A stretch of 64,000 bases of DNA from Edaphobacter aggregans DSM 19364 (GCF_000745965.1 NZ_JQKI01000027.1:19095-83094), one strand, 5' to 3'. Shown: positions 6,679-15,278, counted from the first letter of the stretch. Program-made: numbers and translations. Notes: generated by a model not told the origin, from the letters alone.

Positions 6679-9327
6679 CTATTTCAAGATTAGTTCGAGG
6701 CCAGTTCCGGGATCGGGCAGGGTGAGGATTATGGGGTTGCTTTGGATGGCGCTGGCTGGGACAGGCTGGTTGTTTGCGGAGGCGATGGGGGCAGTTGAGT
6801 TATAGCCGTAGATTTCGATGCGGAGGTCGTGCCACCAGGGTTGGAAGGTGCCTTCGTGTTTGCCGATGTGGATTTGGAGTTGGTTGTTGGTGATCTGGCA
6901 GGTGGAGTCGATGCGGAGGTAGGAGCCGTTGCGGAAGGCGAAGGAGATGCCGTCGTCCTGGTAGAGGGTTCCGTGGCAGTCGGAGTTGGGGGAGCCGGGG
7001 GTGGGGGCGTAGACGCGGAGGGTTAGGGGGCCTTGCGGTTTTTCGTCGGTGCTCTGGACCAGGGGCTGGATGGGGATGATGGCGCCTCCGCGGACGTAGA
7101 CGGGGAGGGTTTCGAGGGTGGGGGTGATGAGGATGGGGTGTGGGGTGGCGGAGGCGAGCGGGTTGGGGAGGGGCTGGTTTCCGGAGGCATCCTGTGAACC
7201 CACCTTAGCCTCGTGCCGACTGGCGTCGTCACGAGTCGAAGATGGGGCACCCGGTGTGTGAGGTTTGGTAGTCGCGGCGAGGGGTTGTTCCAGGTCGCGG
7301 GTGGTGGTGGCGGTGATGTGGGCTGCGTGGGCGCCGGACCAGTAGTCGTACCAGTCGCCGGGAGGGAGCTTGAGCTCGTAGGGGTCGAGCATGTCGGGGT
7401 AGGCAGGGGGGGCGACGAGGATGTCGGGGCCGAAGAGAAACTCGCCGCCGGCGTCAAGGTCGAGGGGGTGGCCGTCGGGGGTGGCGTTGGGGAAGTCGAG
7501 GAAGAGGGGGCGGACGATGGGGAGGCCGGTGCGGGACATCTCCTCGGCGGTGGTGTAGAGGTAGGGGAGGAGGCGGTAGCGCTCTTCGATGAAGTGGCGG
7601 CGGATGGACTCGTGGGTGAGACCGTGGATCCAGGGCTCCTGGTCGCCGGTGCCCTTGGCGGTGTGGTCGCGATCGATGGGCTGGAAGGCGGCGATCTCGA
7701 GCCACTTGGTGAGGAGGTCGGGCTGCGGGGTTCCGGCGAAGCCGCCTACATCGGCTCCGGAGACGCCGAAGCCGGAGAGTCCGAGGTTCAGCAACATCGG
7801 GGTGGTCATGCGGAGGTGGTTCCAGGTGGAGGAGTTGTCGCCGGTCCAGGTGGCGGCGTAGCGCTGGCCTCCGGCGTAGGAGGCGCGGGTGAGGACGAAG
7901 GGGCGCTGGTCGGGCTTGAGCTTGAGGAGGCCCTCGTAGGTGGCGCGGGTGTTCTGCATGCCGAAGACGTTGTGGATCTCGAGGTGGGTGGCGGTGCGGG
8001 GCTTGAAGCCGGGCTCGTTGATGCGGTGCTGGATGTTGTCCGGCATGGTCTTGGTGGGGGTCTGGAAGACGGCGGGCTCGTTCATGTCGTTCCAGAAGCC
8101 GGCGATGCCGTCTTTGTAGAACTGGGTGTAGAGGGTTCCCCACCAGTCGCGGGACTGGCTTTGGGTGAAGTCAGGGAAGACTGCGGGGCCGGGCCAGACG
8201 GGAGCGACGTAGGTGGTGCCGTCGGGATTTTTGACGAAGTGGTCGCCGGCAGCTCCGGTGTCGTAGGGGGCGTAGTTCGCATTTGGCAGGTGGGCGATGT
8301 GGAGGTCGGTGATGGCGACTACGTGGAAGTGCTTTTTGGCTAGCTCGTCGATCATGTTGGTGAAGGTGGGAAAGGTGGCGGGGTCGACGGTGAAGGGGCG
8401 GTTCTTGAGCTGGTAGTCGATGTCGAGGTAGAGGGCGTCGGAGGGGATCTTGTCTTCGCGGAGGCGGTCGGCGATGTCGAGGACGCGCTGCTCGGGGTAG
8501 TAGCTGTAGCGCGATTGCTGGAAGCCTAGGGTCCAGAGGGGCGGGAGGGGCGAGGGGCCGGTGAGCCAGGCGTAGGTTTCGACGACGTGGCGCGGGGTGG
8601 GGCCGTAGAAGAGGTAGTAGTCGATGGGGCCGTCGGGGGCGCCAAAGGAGTAGGCGTTGGAGAACTCCTTGCCGAAGTCGAAGGAGGCGCGGAAGGTGTT
8701 GTCGAAGAGGACGCCGAGGGCTCGGCCCTGGTTGAAGGAGATGAAGAAGGGGATGGACTTGTAGATGGGGTCGGAGGACTCCTGGAAGCCGAAGTAGTCG
8801 GTGTTCCAGTCGGTGAAGGCCTGGTTGCGGCGGTCGAGGGGGCCGGTCTTGTCGCCGAGGCCGAAGAAGTGCTCGTCGGGCTGCATGGTTTTGTAGAGGC
8901 GGAAGGATGAGCCGTGGTACTCGACTGGGCGGGTGTCCTGCTGGAGGAGGTGGCCGGCGGTGTCGGTGACCCGGAGGGTTCCGTTGCGGCGGTTCAGAGA
9001 GACGCGGAGGGCTTCGGTGTGGAAGCTGATGCTGTCGGGCGAGGAGTCGAGTGTGACGGGGGAGGTGGAGGTGCGGGCGGCGGGGAGGACGGCCCAGGAT
9101 GCGTCCTCGGGGAGCTGGTTGTTGCGGCCGATGCGGATGCGGAGGACGTCGGGGCGGAGGGCGGTGATCTCGAGGGCGGCACCGGAGATGGTTGCGGAGA
9201 GGCCGTTGGGGAGGGGGTGGGATTTTTCTACGCGGGAGAGGGTGAGGGTCTGGTCGGATTGCTGAACTGGTTGCTGGGCGAAGGCAGGGGCGGTGAGGAG
9301 AGTGAGGAGGACGAGCGCCTTTTGCAT
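6679..9327 (-). CDS. secreted GH31 alpha-glycosidase with an in-frame repeat-derived insert
   Basis: An 882-residue protein with a signal peptide (MQKALVLLTLLTAPAFA). Family GH31 is shown by the nucleophile region GFWNDMNEPAVF (D414) and the acid/base region TWTGDNSSTW (D497), within an (alpha/beta)8 barrel spanning about 255-610. An N-terminal beta-sandwich precedes it and beta domains follow. Members hydrolyse alpha-glucosides or alpha-xylosides; subfamily cannot be fixed from sequence alone. Between WYDYWSG and LPVYVRGGAIIP, normally a short link, there are about 80 residues. The middle of this stretch (about 692-711, GAPSSTRDDASRHEAKVGSQ) is encoded by a palindromic repeat also present outside genes nearby (7196-7254). 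The insert sits in a surface beta domain and does not disturb the catalytic residues, so the enzyme may still be active. Confidence 0.9.
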   Translation of the reverse strand: MQKALVLLTLLTAPAFAQQPVQQSDQTLTLSRVEKSHPLPNGLSATISGAALEITALRPDVLRIRIGRNNQLPEDASWAVLPAARTSTSPVTLDSSPDSISFHTEALRVSLNRRNGTLRVTDTAGHLLQQDTRPVEYHGSSFRLYKTMQPDEHFFGLGDKTGPLDRRNQAFTDWNTDYFGFQESSDPIYKSIPFFISFNQGRALGVLFDNTFRASFDFGKEFSNAYSFGAPDGPIDYYLFYGPTPRHVVETYAWLTGPSPLPPLWTLGFQQSRYSYYPEQRVLDIADRLREDKIPSDALYLDIDYQLKNRPFTVDPATFPTFTNMIDELAKKHFHVVAITDLHIAHLPNANYAPYDTGAAGDHFVKNPDGTTYVAPVWPGPAVFPDFTQSQSRDWWGTLYTQFYKDGIAGFWNDMNEPAVFQTPTKTMPDNIQHRINEPGFKPRTATHLEIHNVFGMQNTRATYEGLLKLKPDQRPFVLTRASYAGGQRYAATWTGDNSSTWNHLRMTTPMLLNLGLSGFGVSGADVGGFAGTPQPDLLTKWLEIAAFQPIDRDHTAKGTGDQEPWIHGLTHESIRRHFIEERYRLLPYLYTTAEEMSRTGLPIVRPLFLDFPNATPDGHPLDLDAGGEFLFGPDILVAPPAYPDMLDPYELKLPPGDWYDYWSGAHAAHITATTTRDLEQPLAATTKPHTPGAPSSTRDDASRHEAKVGSQDASGNQPLPNPLASATPHPILITPTLETLPVYVRGGAIIPIQPLVQSTDEKPQGPLTLRVYAPTPGSPNSDCHGTLYQDDGISFAFRNGSYLRIDSTCQITNNQLQIHIGKHEGTFQPWWHDLRIEIYGYNSTAPIASANNQPVPASAIQSNPIILTLPDPGTGLELILK
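7196..7254. repeat. palindromic repeat embedded in the GH31 gene
   Basis: On the + strand the unit starts GAACCCA, contains the nested inverted repeat CTCGTG-C-CGAC-TGGC-GTCG-T-CACGAG, and ends TGGGGCACCC. The same outer blocks bracket a different hairpin at 9408-9445 in the intergenic region upstream of this gene. Within the gene the unit is read in frame without a stop codon. Confidence 0.75.
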
Positions 9328-9389
9328 GAGGAATACGGTAATGCTTTTTGGGGTGGGTGTCTTGTTTTGTGGGGCTTCGGCAGGTCTGG

Positions 9390-9445
9390 TTCGAGCTTCG
9401 CTCGAATGAACCCAGGTCTCAGATGCGAGACCTGGGGCACCCCGG
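9390..9445. repeat. palindromic intergenic repeat (GAACCCA...TGGGGCACCC family)
   Basis: Two adjacent hairpins: TTCGAGC-TTC-GCTCGAA (9390-9406) and AGGTCTC-AGATGC-GAGACCT (about 9414-9432), the second flanked by GAACCCA (9408-9414) and TGGGGCACCC (from 9433). No T-run follows, so it is not a standard terminator. It occupies the gap between the GH31 start and the end of the FHA phosphatase gene on the same strand. Confidence 0.75.
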
Positions 9446-9535
9446 CGATGGCGGCCAGCGCGAAGAGATGAGGTTGAACTTCATCAGAAGCTTCATGAGG
9501 CGGCGCTCGCAGCTGCGGCGGCAGCAGGTTCAGTT

Positions 9536-11158
9536 TTATGCCGTTCGATCGATGACGAGCAAGGTGCAGTCGTCGTGAGGTGGGGCTCCGTTGCTGAAGT
9601 GGTGCATGGCGGCGAAGACGGCGTGCATGGGGTCGTCGGAGGCCAGCTCGCGTGGGAGGCGGGTGGGGCCGAACTGGTTGCCGTTGGCGTCTTCGGTCTC
9701 AGTGATGCCGTCGCTGAGGAGGACGAGCCTTGCTTTTGGGGGGACGGTAAGGCGGATAGAGTGGAACTGCGTGCCGGGGATGAGGCCGACGGGGACGTCG
9801 CCGTCGGAGATGGCCTGGGTGGTGCCGTCTTCGAGGACGAGGAAGGGCGGGACGTGGCCTCCGTTGACGAACTCGAGCTCGCCGTTGGGGCGGAAGTGCA
9901 CGGCGAGCATGGTGACGTATTTCTGGCCGGAGACGCGGGAGCAGAGGAAGGTGTTGACCGTGGCGAACGCGTCGGTGAGGGTGGTACAGCCCTTGACCTG
10001 GGCGTACATCATTCCCTGGATGATGGCGGCGAGCAGGGCGGCGGACATTCCTTTGCCGGAGACGTCGGCGACGATGGCGACGAAGCCTGCATCGTCTGCA
10101 TTGGCGTTGGTGGCGCTGCCGTTGGGGCCGAGGGGGATGATGTCGTAGAAGTCGCCGCCGACCTCGGTGCACTGGGCGGTGCGTGCCAGAATGCGGGCGT
10201 AGGGGAAGGAGGGGGTTTCGCGGGCGATGAGGCTCTGCTGGATGTTGGCGGCGATGTCGAGCTCGTTGCGGAGGAGGTCGGCGGCGCGCTCGGCCTGGAC
10301 CATGCGGGCGTTTTCGAGGAGGTTCGCGGCTTCGGAGGCGATGGCGTTGAGGATGTCGCGGCCGACGCGGTTGAGGGTGCTGGTGCGGAGGCGGGAGTCG
10401 AGGTAGAGGACGCCGAAGAAGCGGTCGGAGTTGCGGCCGCGGAGGGGGATTGCGATGACGCTGCGGAGCTCGTGGGCGACGGCGCTCTGGGTTCCGATGA
10501 TCTGGCCTTCGCCGGAGACGTCGCCGATGATGTAGGGCTGGCCGCTGGTGGCGGCGTCGCGGAGGATGGAGTGGGAGATGCGGGAGTCGTCGACGAGAGG
10601 CTGGCCGTCGCTGGAGAGGCCGCTTTCGAGGGCGAGGGAGGAGGCGTTGTCGCCGAGGAAGACGAAGCCACGCTCGGCGCCGGTGAGGCGGAGGGTGTAC
10701 TCGAGCATGGTGGTGAGGACGTCGGTGAGGACGCGGGTGCTGTTGAAGCTCTGCGCGGCCTGGAGGAAGAGCGAGAGTTTTTCGAGCTCGGTTCCTCCGG
10801 AGGGGGTGGAGGAGATGCGGCTGAGCAGGGCGCGGGTGGAGGAGTGGTCCTGGGGGAGGAGGAAGACGAGGGTGATTCCGGAGGCTCCGAGCTGGATGCG
10901 GTCGCCGGCCTGGAGGCGGGCGGTCTCGCGGCGGATGCCGTTGACGACAATGCCGTGGCGGCTGCCGAGGTCCTGGATGACGTAACCCTCGTCGTCGTGG
11001 TGGATGACGGCGTGCTGGCGGGAGATCTGCGCGTTGGAGAGGACGAGGTCGCGGTCGGCCTGGCGGCCGATGGTGAAGGGCAGGTGATCGACGGCGACGG
11101 TGTGGGAGTTGTCTCCGTCGTGAACGACGAGGCGGGCGGTGACGGTGGAGCTATCCAT
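9536..11158 (-). CDS. FHA-GAF-PP2C (SpoIIE/RsbU-type) serine phosphatase
   Basis: A 540-residue cytoplasmic signalling protein. Residues about 20-100 form an FHA domain (TIGRQADRDLVLSNAQISRQHA, then DLGSRHGIVVNG), which binds phosphothreonine peptides. Residues about 125-290 are a GAF-type sensor (GAERGFVFL...RSVIAIPL...FGVLYLDSR). Residues about 320-540 are a PP2C/SpoIIE phosphatase with metal-ligand motifs EVGGDFYD, VADVSGKGM and DDCTLLV. The linker LLRNELDIAANIQQSL before the phosphatase is the helical element usual in RsbU-type proteins. The family dephosphorylates anti-anti-sigma factors or similar targets in partner-switching, but no such partner gene is nearby. Divergent from the EF-G-like gene across a 647-base gap. 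Confidence 0.92.
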   Translation of the reverse strand: MDSSTVTARLVVHDGDNSHTVAVDHLPFTIGRQADRDLVLSNAQISRQHAVIHHDDEGYVIQDLGSRHGIVVNGIRRETARLQAGDRIQLGASGITLVFLLPQDHSSTRALLSRISSTPSGGTELEKLSLFLQAAQSFNSTRVLTDVLTTMLEYTLRLTGAERGFVFLGDNASSLALESGLSSDGQPLVDDSRISHSILRDAATSGQPYIIGDVSGEGQIIGTQSAVAHELRSVIAIPLRGRNSDRFFGVLYLDSRLRTSTLNRVGRDILNAIASEAANLLENARMVQAERAADLLRNELDIAANIQQSLIARETPSFPYARILARTAQCTEVGGDFYDIIPLGPNGSATNANADDAGFVAIVADVSGKGMSAALLAAIIQGMMYAQVKGCTTLTDAFATVNTFLCSRVSGQKYVTMLAVHFRPNGELEFVNGGHVPPFLVLEDGTTQAISDGDVPVGLIPGTQFHSIRLTVPPKARLVLLSDGITETEDANGNQFGPTRLPRELASDDPMHAVFAAMHHFSNGAPPHDDCTLLVIDRTA

Positions 11159-11287
11159 GGCAGAGTCCTGGGGCCGGTAAGCGCTGCGATCCGGCGAAGA
11201 AGAAGGTATTCAATGAGACGGGTTGAAGTCTAACATTGCCGCCGTCGGGGCTTGCGTGGACGCGCGGGGAGGAGGTTCGGAGAGGCG

Positions 11288-11316
11288 TTGACGGGGGCGT
11301 TGCGGGGTGTGATAGC
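11288..11316 (+). promoter_or_regulatory. possible sigma70-type promoter before EF-G-like gene leader
   Basis: TTGACG (11288-11293), a 17-base spacer and GATAGC (11311-11316). The -35 is good and the -10 is weak. A start near 11323 would give a leader of almost 480 bases before the EF-G-like gene, or a separate small RNA. Confidence 0.35.
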
Positions 11317-11629
11317 ATCCGTGCTTCGTTACGGGGGAGCGGCTGCGGCGCCCTGAAAGAGGGCGGCTGGAGCGAGGCAGTCTCCGGGGCGAGAATGCTT
11401 TGTTGCAGCAGTCACGCAGGCTGGGAGTACAGGCGGCCCGAGTGATTGAAAGAAAGGTGCGGTGCCTCCATTGGTTGTAAGGGACGGCAGACCGAGGGTT
11501 CCAGCGGAGGGCTGGCCGATGCGACCGGCGTGGTGGTGCCGTCGCGTTATCCCTGTGCGGTGCGGCGTGCAGCGACGGTGCGGGGGGAAGGGCAAGAGCA
11601 AAGACGGAATACAGGGGTCTCTCCTCTGC

Positions 11630-11783
11630 GCCCCATTCGACTCGCCTTCGGCTCGCTCAGGGGCTTCGGTCGAGATGACGCTTTGTGGAAGTGCGCGCGT
11701 CGTGGGAGATGACGTGTGTGATGGTGCGCGCTTGGATCGAGATGACGTGTGGGGAAGGTTGCGCCGCTTGGATCGAGATGACG
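11630..11783. repeat. four degenerate ~34-base tandem units ending in GAGATGACG
   Basis: Units end with GAGATGACG at 11680, 11714, 11746 and 11783, giving spacings of 34, 32 and 37 bases. The last two share CGCTTGGATCGAGATGACG. The first unit is preceded by TTCGACTCGCCTTCGGCTCGCTCAG, here given as blocks: TTCGACTCGCC, TTCGG, CTCGCTCAG. The last unit ends only 8 bases before the Shine-Dalgarno sequence of the EF-G-like gene. Confidence 0.6.
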
Positions 11784-11805
11784 GATGTGTAAGGAGGGTC
11801 TTGGG

Positions 11806-13962
11806 ATGAGGGTCTATACGGGGAGCGAGATACGGAATGTAGCGGTGGTTGGCCATGCGCACAGCGGGAAGACGTCGTTGATTGCGGCGCTGCTGCATGC
11901 GGCGAAGATGACTCCGGCGCTGGGGCGCGTGGCGGATGGGTCTGCGGTGACGGCGTATGACGAGGAAGAGGTGGCTCGGCAGACGACGATGGCGAATGCG
12001 GTGGCGTTTGCGGAGTGGAACGGGGTGAAGGTGAACCTGGTGGATACGCCGGGGTTCCATATGTTTGTGCACGAGGCGCGGGCGGCGATGATGCCGGTGG
12101 AGTCGGCGCTGGTGGTGGTGAATGCTTGCTCGGGGGTGGAGACGATGACGGACCGGGTGTGGAAGTATGCGACGGAGGTGGCGCTGCCGCGCGCGATTGT
12201 CGTGAACCAGGTGGATCATCCGAAGGCGGACAGCCGGCTGGGGCGGCAGCAGATGATCGAGGTGATGCAGAAGCACTGGGGAAGGCAGGTGGTGCCGATC
12301 GAGCTGCCGATCATAGACGACAAGGGCTTCCACGGGGTGGTCGATCTGGTGACGATGAAGGCGTATCTGTATCAGCCGGACGGCAGCGGGCGGGGCGAGC
12401 CAGGGAAGATTCCTCATGCTCTCGAGGAGGACGCGCGGAAGGCGCACGAGGCTCTAGTCGAGCTGGTGGCGGAGGGTAAGGACGAGCTGATGGAGGAGTT
12501 CTTCCGGGAGGGGACGATTCCGGAGGAGCATTTGATTACGGCGCTGCATGAGGCGATTCGCGAGGACAGGATCTTCCCGGTGCTGTATACGAGCGGACTG
12601 AGGAATGTAGGGACGGACCATCTGCTGGATTTTCTGAAGATGTATGCTCCGGCTCCGGTGGAGCGCGAGCCGATTGCGGCGCGGGCGGCGCGGTCGATAC
12701 CGCAAGGCAACGGCGAGTCGAAGTCCGGCGATGAATTTGTCAATGAAGAGATGGTGATGCGGCGGATGGATGACAAGGAGCCGCTGGCGCTGTATGTGTA
12801 CAAGACGATGTCGGACCCGTTCGCCGGGAAGATCTCGTTCTTCAAGGTGGTGAGCGGCGTGGTGAAGAACGATATGACGGTGGAGAACTTTACGCGCCAT
12901 GAGACGGAGCGGCTGTCGCATCTTTCGGTGATGCAGGGGAGGAAGCCGGCGGAGATTCCGGAGCTGCATGCGGGGGATCTGGGGGCGGTTCCGAAGTTGC
13001 GCTCGACGCTGAGCGGAGACACGCTGGGTGACAGGGCGCATGAGATCTTTTTGGAACAGGTGTCGGTGCCGGAGCCGGTGATGACGTATGCGATCGAGCC
13101 AAAGTCTCGCGGGGATGAGGACAAGCTGGCTCCGGCGTTGCACAAGCTGATGGAGGAGGACCAGATGGTTCGGTTCTTCCGCGATCCGCAGACGAGTGAG
13201 TTTCTGGTGGCGGGCTCGGGGCAGACGCATATCGAGGCGATCGTGTCGAAGCTGAAGAAGCGGTACCACACGGAGGTGACGCTCAAGGCTCCGAAGGTTC
13301 CGTATCGGGAGACGATTCGCGGCAAGGCGGAGGCGCAGGGGCGGCACAAGAAGCAGACGGGAGGGCATGGGCAGTTTGGCGACTGCAAGATACGGATGGA
13401 GCCGCTGCCGCGAGGGAGCGGGATTGTGTTTGAGAACGATATTTTTGGCGGAGCGATTCCGCGACAGTTTGTGCCTGCGGTGGAGAAGGGGATTCATGAG
13501 TCGGCGGGCAGGGGATTTCTGGCCGGGTATCCGGTGGTGGACTTCAAGGCGACGGTGTTTGATGGGAGCTACCACGAGGTGGACTCGAGCGAGATGTCGT
13601 TCAAGCTGGCGGCGCGGATTGCGTTTCGCAAGTGCATGGAGCAGGCGAAGCCGGCGCTGCTGGAGCCGGTGATGCGGGTGGAGATCGAGGCTCCGGACGA
13701 GTTTGCGGGCGCGTTGATGGCGGACCTGAACAGCCGGCGCGGGCGGGTGCAGGGGATGGAGAGCGCAGGCTCGGGAACGGTTGTGCGGGCCGAGGTTCCG
13801 ATGGCGGAGATGCTGAACTATGGGACGACGCTGACGTCGATCACGCAGGGGCGCGGGAGCTTCCGAATGGATATGGACCACTACGATGTGGTGCCGCAAC
13901 AGCTTTCGGAGAAGATTCTGGCGACGGCGAAGCGGCCGGTGGGCGATGAGGCGGAGGAGTGA
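11806..13962 (+). CDS. EF-G-like translational GTPase (EF-G paralogue)
   Basis: A 718-residue protein with the five-domain layout of elongation factor G. The ATG at 11806 is chosen because AAGGAGG (11791-11797) sits 8 bases upstream; the in-frame ATG at 11785 overlaps that site. The GTPase domain shows G1 GHAHSGKTSL (residues 16-25) and G3 DTPGF, but G4 reads NQVDH rather than NKxD, and the usual DH of GHVDHGKT is replaced. Later domains include the EF-G domain IV region TGGHGQFGDCKI and VPAVEKGI, then domain V LMADLNSRRGRVQGMES. This fits the divergent EF-G-like/EFG-II group, whose role differs from main translocation and may concern recycling, stress or regulation. No ribosomal-protein operon surrounds it, so it is unlikely to be the main fusA. 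Confidence 0.9.
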   Translation: MRVYTGSEIRNVAVVGHAHSGKTSLIAALLHAAKMTPALGRVADGSAVTAYDEEEVARQTTMANAVAFAEWNGVKVNLVDTPGFHMFVHEARAAMMPVESALVVVNACSGVETMTDRVWKYATEVALPRAIVVNQVDHPKADSRLGRQQMIEVMQKHWGRQVVPIELPIIDDKGFHGVVDLVTMKAYLYQPDGSGRGEPGKIPHALEEDARKAHEALVELVAEGKDELMEEFFREGTIPEEHLITALHEAIREDRIFPVLYTSGLRNVGTDHLLDFLKMYAPAPVEREPIAARAARSIPQGNGESKSGDEFVNEEMVMRRMDDKEPLALYVYKTMSDPFAGKISFFKVVSGVVKNDMTVENFTRHETERLSHLSVMQGRKPAEIPELHAGDLGAVPKLRSTLSGDTLGDRAHEIFLEQVSVPEPVMTYAIEPKSRGDEDKLAPALHKLMEEDQMVRFFRDPQTSEFLVAGSGQTHIEAIVSKLKKRYHTEVTLKAPKVPYRETIRGKAEAQGRHKKQTGGHGQFGDCKIRMEPLPRGSGIVFENDIFGGAIPRQFVPAVEKGIHESAGRGFLAGYPVVDFKATVFDGSYHEVDSSEMSFKLAARIAFRKCMEQAKPALLEPVMRVEIEAPDEFAGALMADLNSRRGRVQGMESAGSGTVVRAEVPMAEMLNYGTTLTSITQGRGSFRMDMDHYDVVPQQLSEKILATAKRPVGDEAEE

Positions 13963-14088
13963 GACGTCGAGGATGCTGCTAACTATCGATGGAGCAACTA
14001 TTTCCGCTGCGCGGGCTGTCTAACATGATGTCCTGAGAACCGGGCCCGAGGGAACGTGTGGTGAGATGACTGTCGCCAGGAGGAAGAT

Positions 14089-15264
14089 ATGGCAGATTCG
14101 ATCATCGAGAGTGTGATGAGTTTGCTTGGGCCGCAGATCGCCTCTCCGCTGGCTGCCCAGATGGGTGAGTCGACCGATACGGTGCAACGAGGCCTGCAGG
14201 GCGGTGCGGAGGCGATGCTCTCCGGCCTTGCGGCGAGGGCAGACGAGCCTGGCTTTCTGGGCCAGATCTTTGGGATGATTACGAATCCGGCCAACACGCC
14301 GGCGGCACTGACGGGCCTGACATCGAACCTGGAGACGGCTTCGGGAGCCTCTCCATTGAGCGATCTGGGCGGGAGATTTCTTTCGACGGTGTTCGGTTCG
14401 CGCATGGACGCGGTGACCGATGCGGTGAGCCAGTTCTCGGGCTTGGGCGCCGGCAAGGCGAACACGCTGTTGAGGGTGGCTGCGACGCTGGTGATGGGGG
14501 CGCTGTGCAAGTACGTTCGCGATAACAACATGAGCCCGGCTACGCTGGGAAGTGCGTTGAAGGCGGAGGCGCCGGGCCTGCAGCGGTTTCTGCCGGCGGA
14601 GTTCCGGAGTATCTTTGCGGGGCCTTCGAGTGCGGTTGCTGTTCCGTCGCAGGCTGCGGCGACGACGAACAAGTGGCTGTGGCCGGTGGTTCTGGTGGCG
14701 GCGCTTCTGCTGGCGGGACTGTGGTTCTTCAACCGCGCGAAGAGTCCGGTGCAGGAGGCGGGCAACGCGATGGGAAACGCGGCAACGTCAGCGATGTCGG
14801 CGCTGGGGGAGTTTTTCAAAACGAAGCTGCCGAATGGAGTGGAGCTGAATATTCCGCAGTTCGGGATCGAGAACAAGCTGCTCACGTTTATTCAGGATCC
14901 GTCGAAGCCGGTGGACGACACGACGTGGTTCAACTTCGATCGTTTGTTGTTCAATACGGGAAAGGCGACGCTCGAGCCGTCGTCGGACGAGCAGTTGAAT
15001 AACATCGCCGAGATCCTGAAGGCGTATCCGAACGTGCATGTGAAGATTGGCGGGTATACGGACAACACGGGCGATCCGGCGGCGAACAAGGCCCTGTCGG
15101 ACGCGCGGGCGAAGAACGTGATGAACGCGCTGGTCGCCAAGGGTGTGGATGCGTCGCGGATGGAGGCGGAGGGCTACGGGGATCAGTATCCTGTGGGGGA
15201 CAACTCGACCGAAGAGGGACGAGCGCAGAACCGGAGGATTGCTCTGCGCGTGACGCAGAAATAG
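14089..15264 (+). CDS. DUF937-type domain protein with transmembrane helix and OmpA C-terminal domain
   Basis: A 391-residue protein. Residues 1-170 resemble DUF937/YidB-like helical proteins (SIIESVMSLLGPQIASPLAAQMG, then LGGRFLSTVFGSR). A single hydrophobic helix KWLWPVVLVAALLLAGLWFF spans about 195-214. The C-terminal about 115 residues form an OmpA-like peptidoglycan-binding domain: FNFDRLLFNTGKATL, GGYTDNTGDP, the ligand-binding region LSDARAKNVMNAL, and ending AQNRRIALRV. There is no cleavable signal peptide, so the DUF937-like part would sit in the cytoplasm and the OmpA part in the periplasm, attached to the inner membrane. The start is supported by AGGAGG directly upstream. A hairpin terminator follows. 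Function unknown; a link between cell wall and cytoplasm is inference. Confidence 0.85.
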   Translation: MADSIIESVMSLLGPQIASPLAAQMGESTDTVQRGLQGGAEAMLSGLAARADEPGFLGQIFGMITNPANTPAALTGLTSNLETASGASPLSDLGGRFLSTVFGSRMDAVTDAVSQFSGLGAGKANTLLRVAATLVMGALCKYVRDNNMSPATLGSALKAEAPGLQRFLPAEFRSIFAGPSSAVAVPSQAAATTNKWLWPVVLVAALLLAGLWFFNRAKSPVQEAGNAMGNAATSAMSALGEFFKTKLPNGVELNIPQFGIENKLLTFIQDPSKPVDDTTWFNFDRLLFNTGKATLEPSSDEQLNNIAEILKAYPNVHVKIGGYTDNTGDPAANKALSDARAKNVMNALVAKGVDASRMEAEGYGDQYPVGDNSTEEGRAQNRRIALRVTQK

Positions 15265-15278
15265 GGGAAGCGGCAGAG

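Larger units (their letters stand above)
11159..11805. other. intergenic region with promoter-like site, possible structured RNA and degenerate repeats
   Basis: A 647-base gap between divergent genes. It holds a promoter-like site at 11288-11316 reading right. After it comes a GC-rich stretch (about 11330-11450) with nested complementary segments, including GCCCT-GAAAG-AGGGC and GGAG/CTCC. From about 11630 there are four degenerate repeat units. No protein-coding pattern was found here and no known RNA family was recognised. Confidence 0.55.

Noticed and set aside
7213..8343. Gly/Val-rich + strand frame opposite the GH31 gene
   Set aside because: Antisense shadow created by GC-rich third positions; the - strand has the GH31 catalytic motifs.
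9575..11233. Long open frame (552 codons) on the + strand opposite the FHA-GAF-PP2C gene
   Set aside because: Its composition is Gly/Val/Asp/Glu low complexity, the mirror of GC-rich codons on the other strand, which has clear FHA, GAF and PP2C motifs. No ribosome-binding site or family likeness.
11318..11460. RNase P RNA, SRP RNA, tmRNA or cobalamin/TPP riboswitch
   Set aside because: The core sequences of these families, such as GAGGAAAGTCC of RNase P or the tmRNA TTCGA arm, were looked for and not found.
12454..13899. Long Arg/His-rich frame on the - strand opposite the EF-G-like gene
   Set aside because: Arg/His/Leu-rich shadow of a conserved GTPase gene; no motifs.
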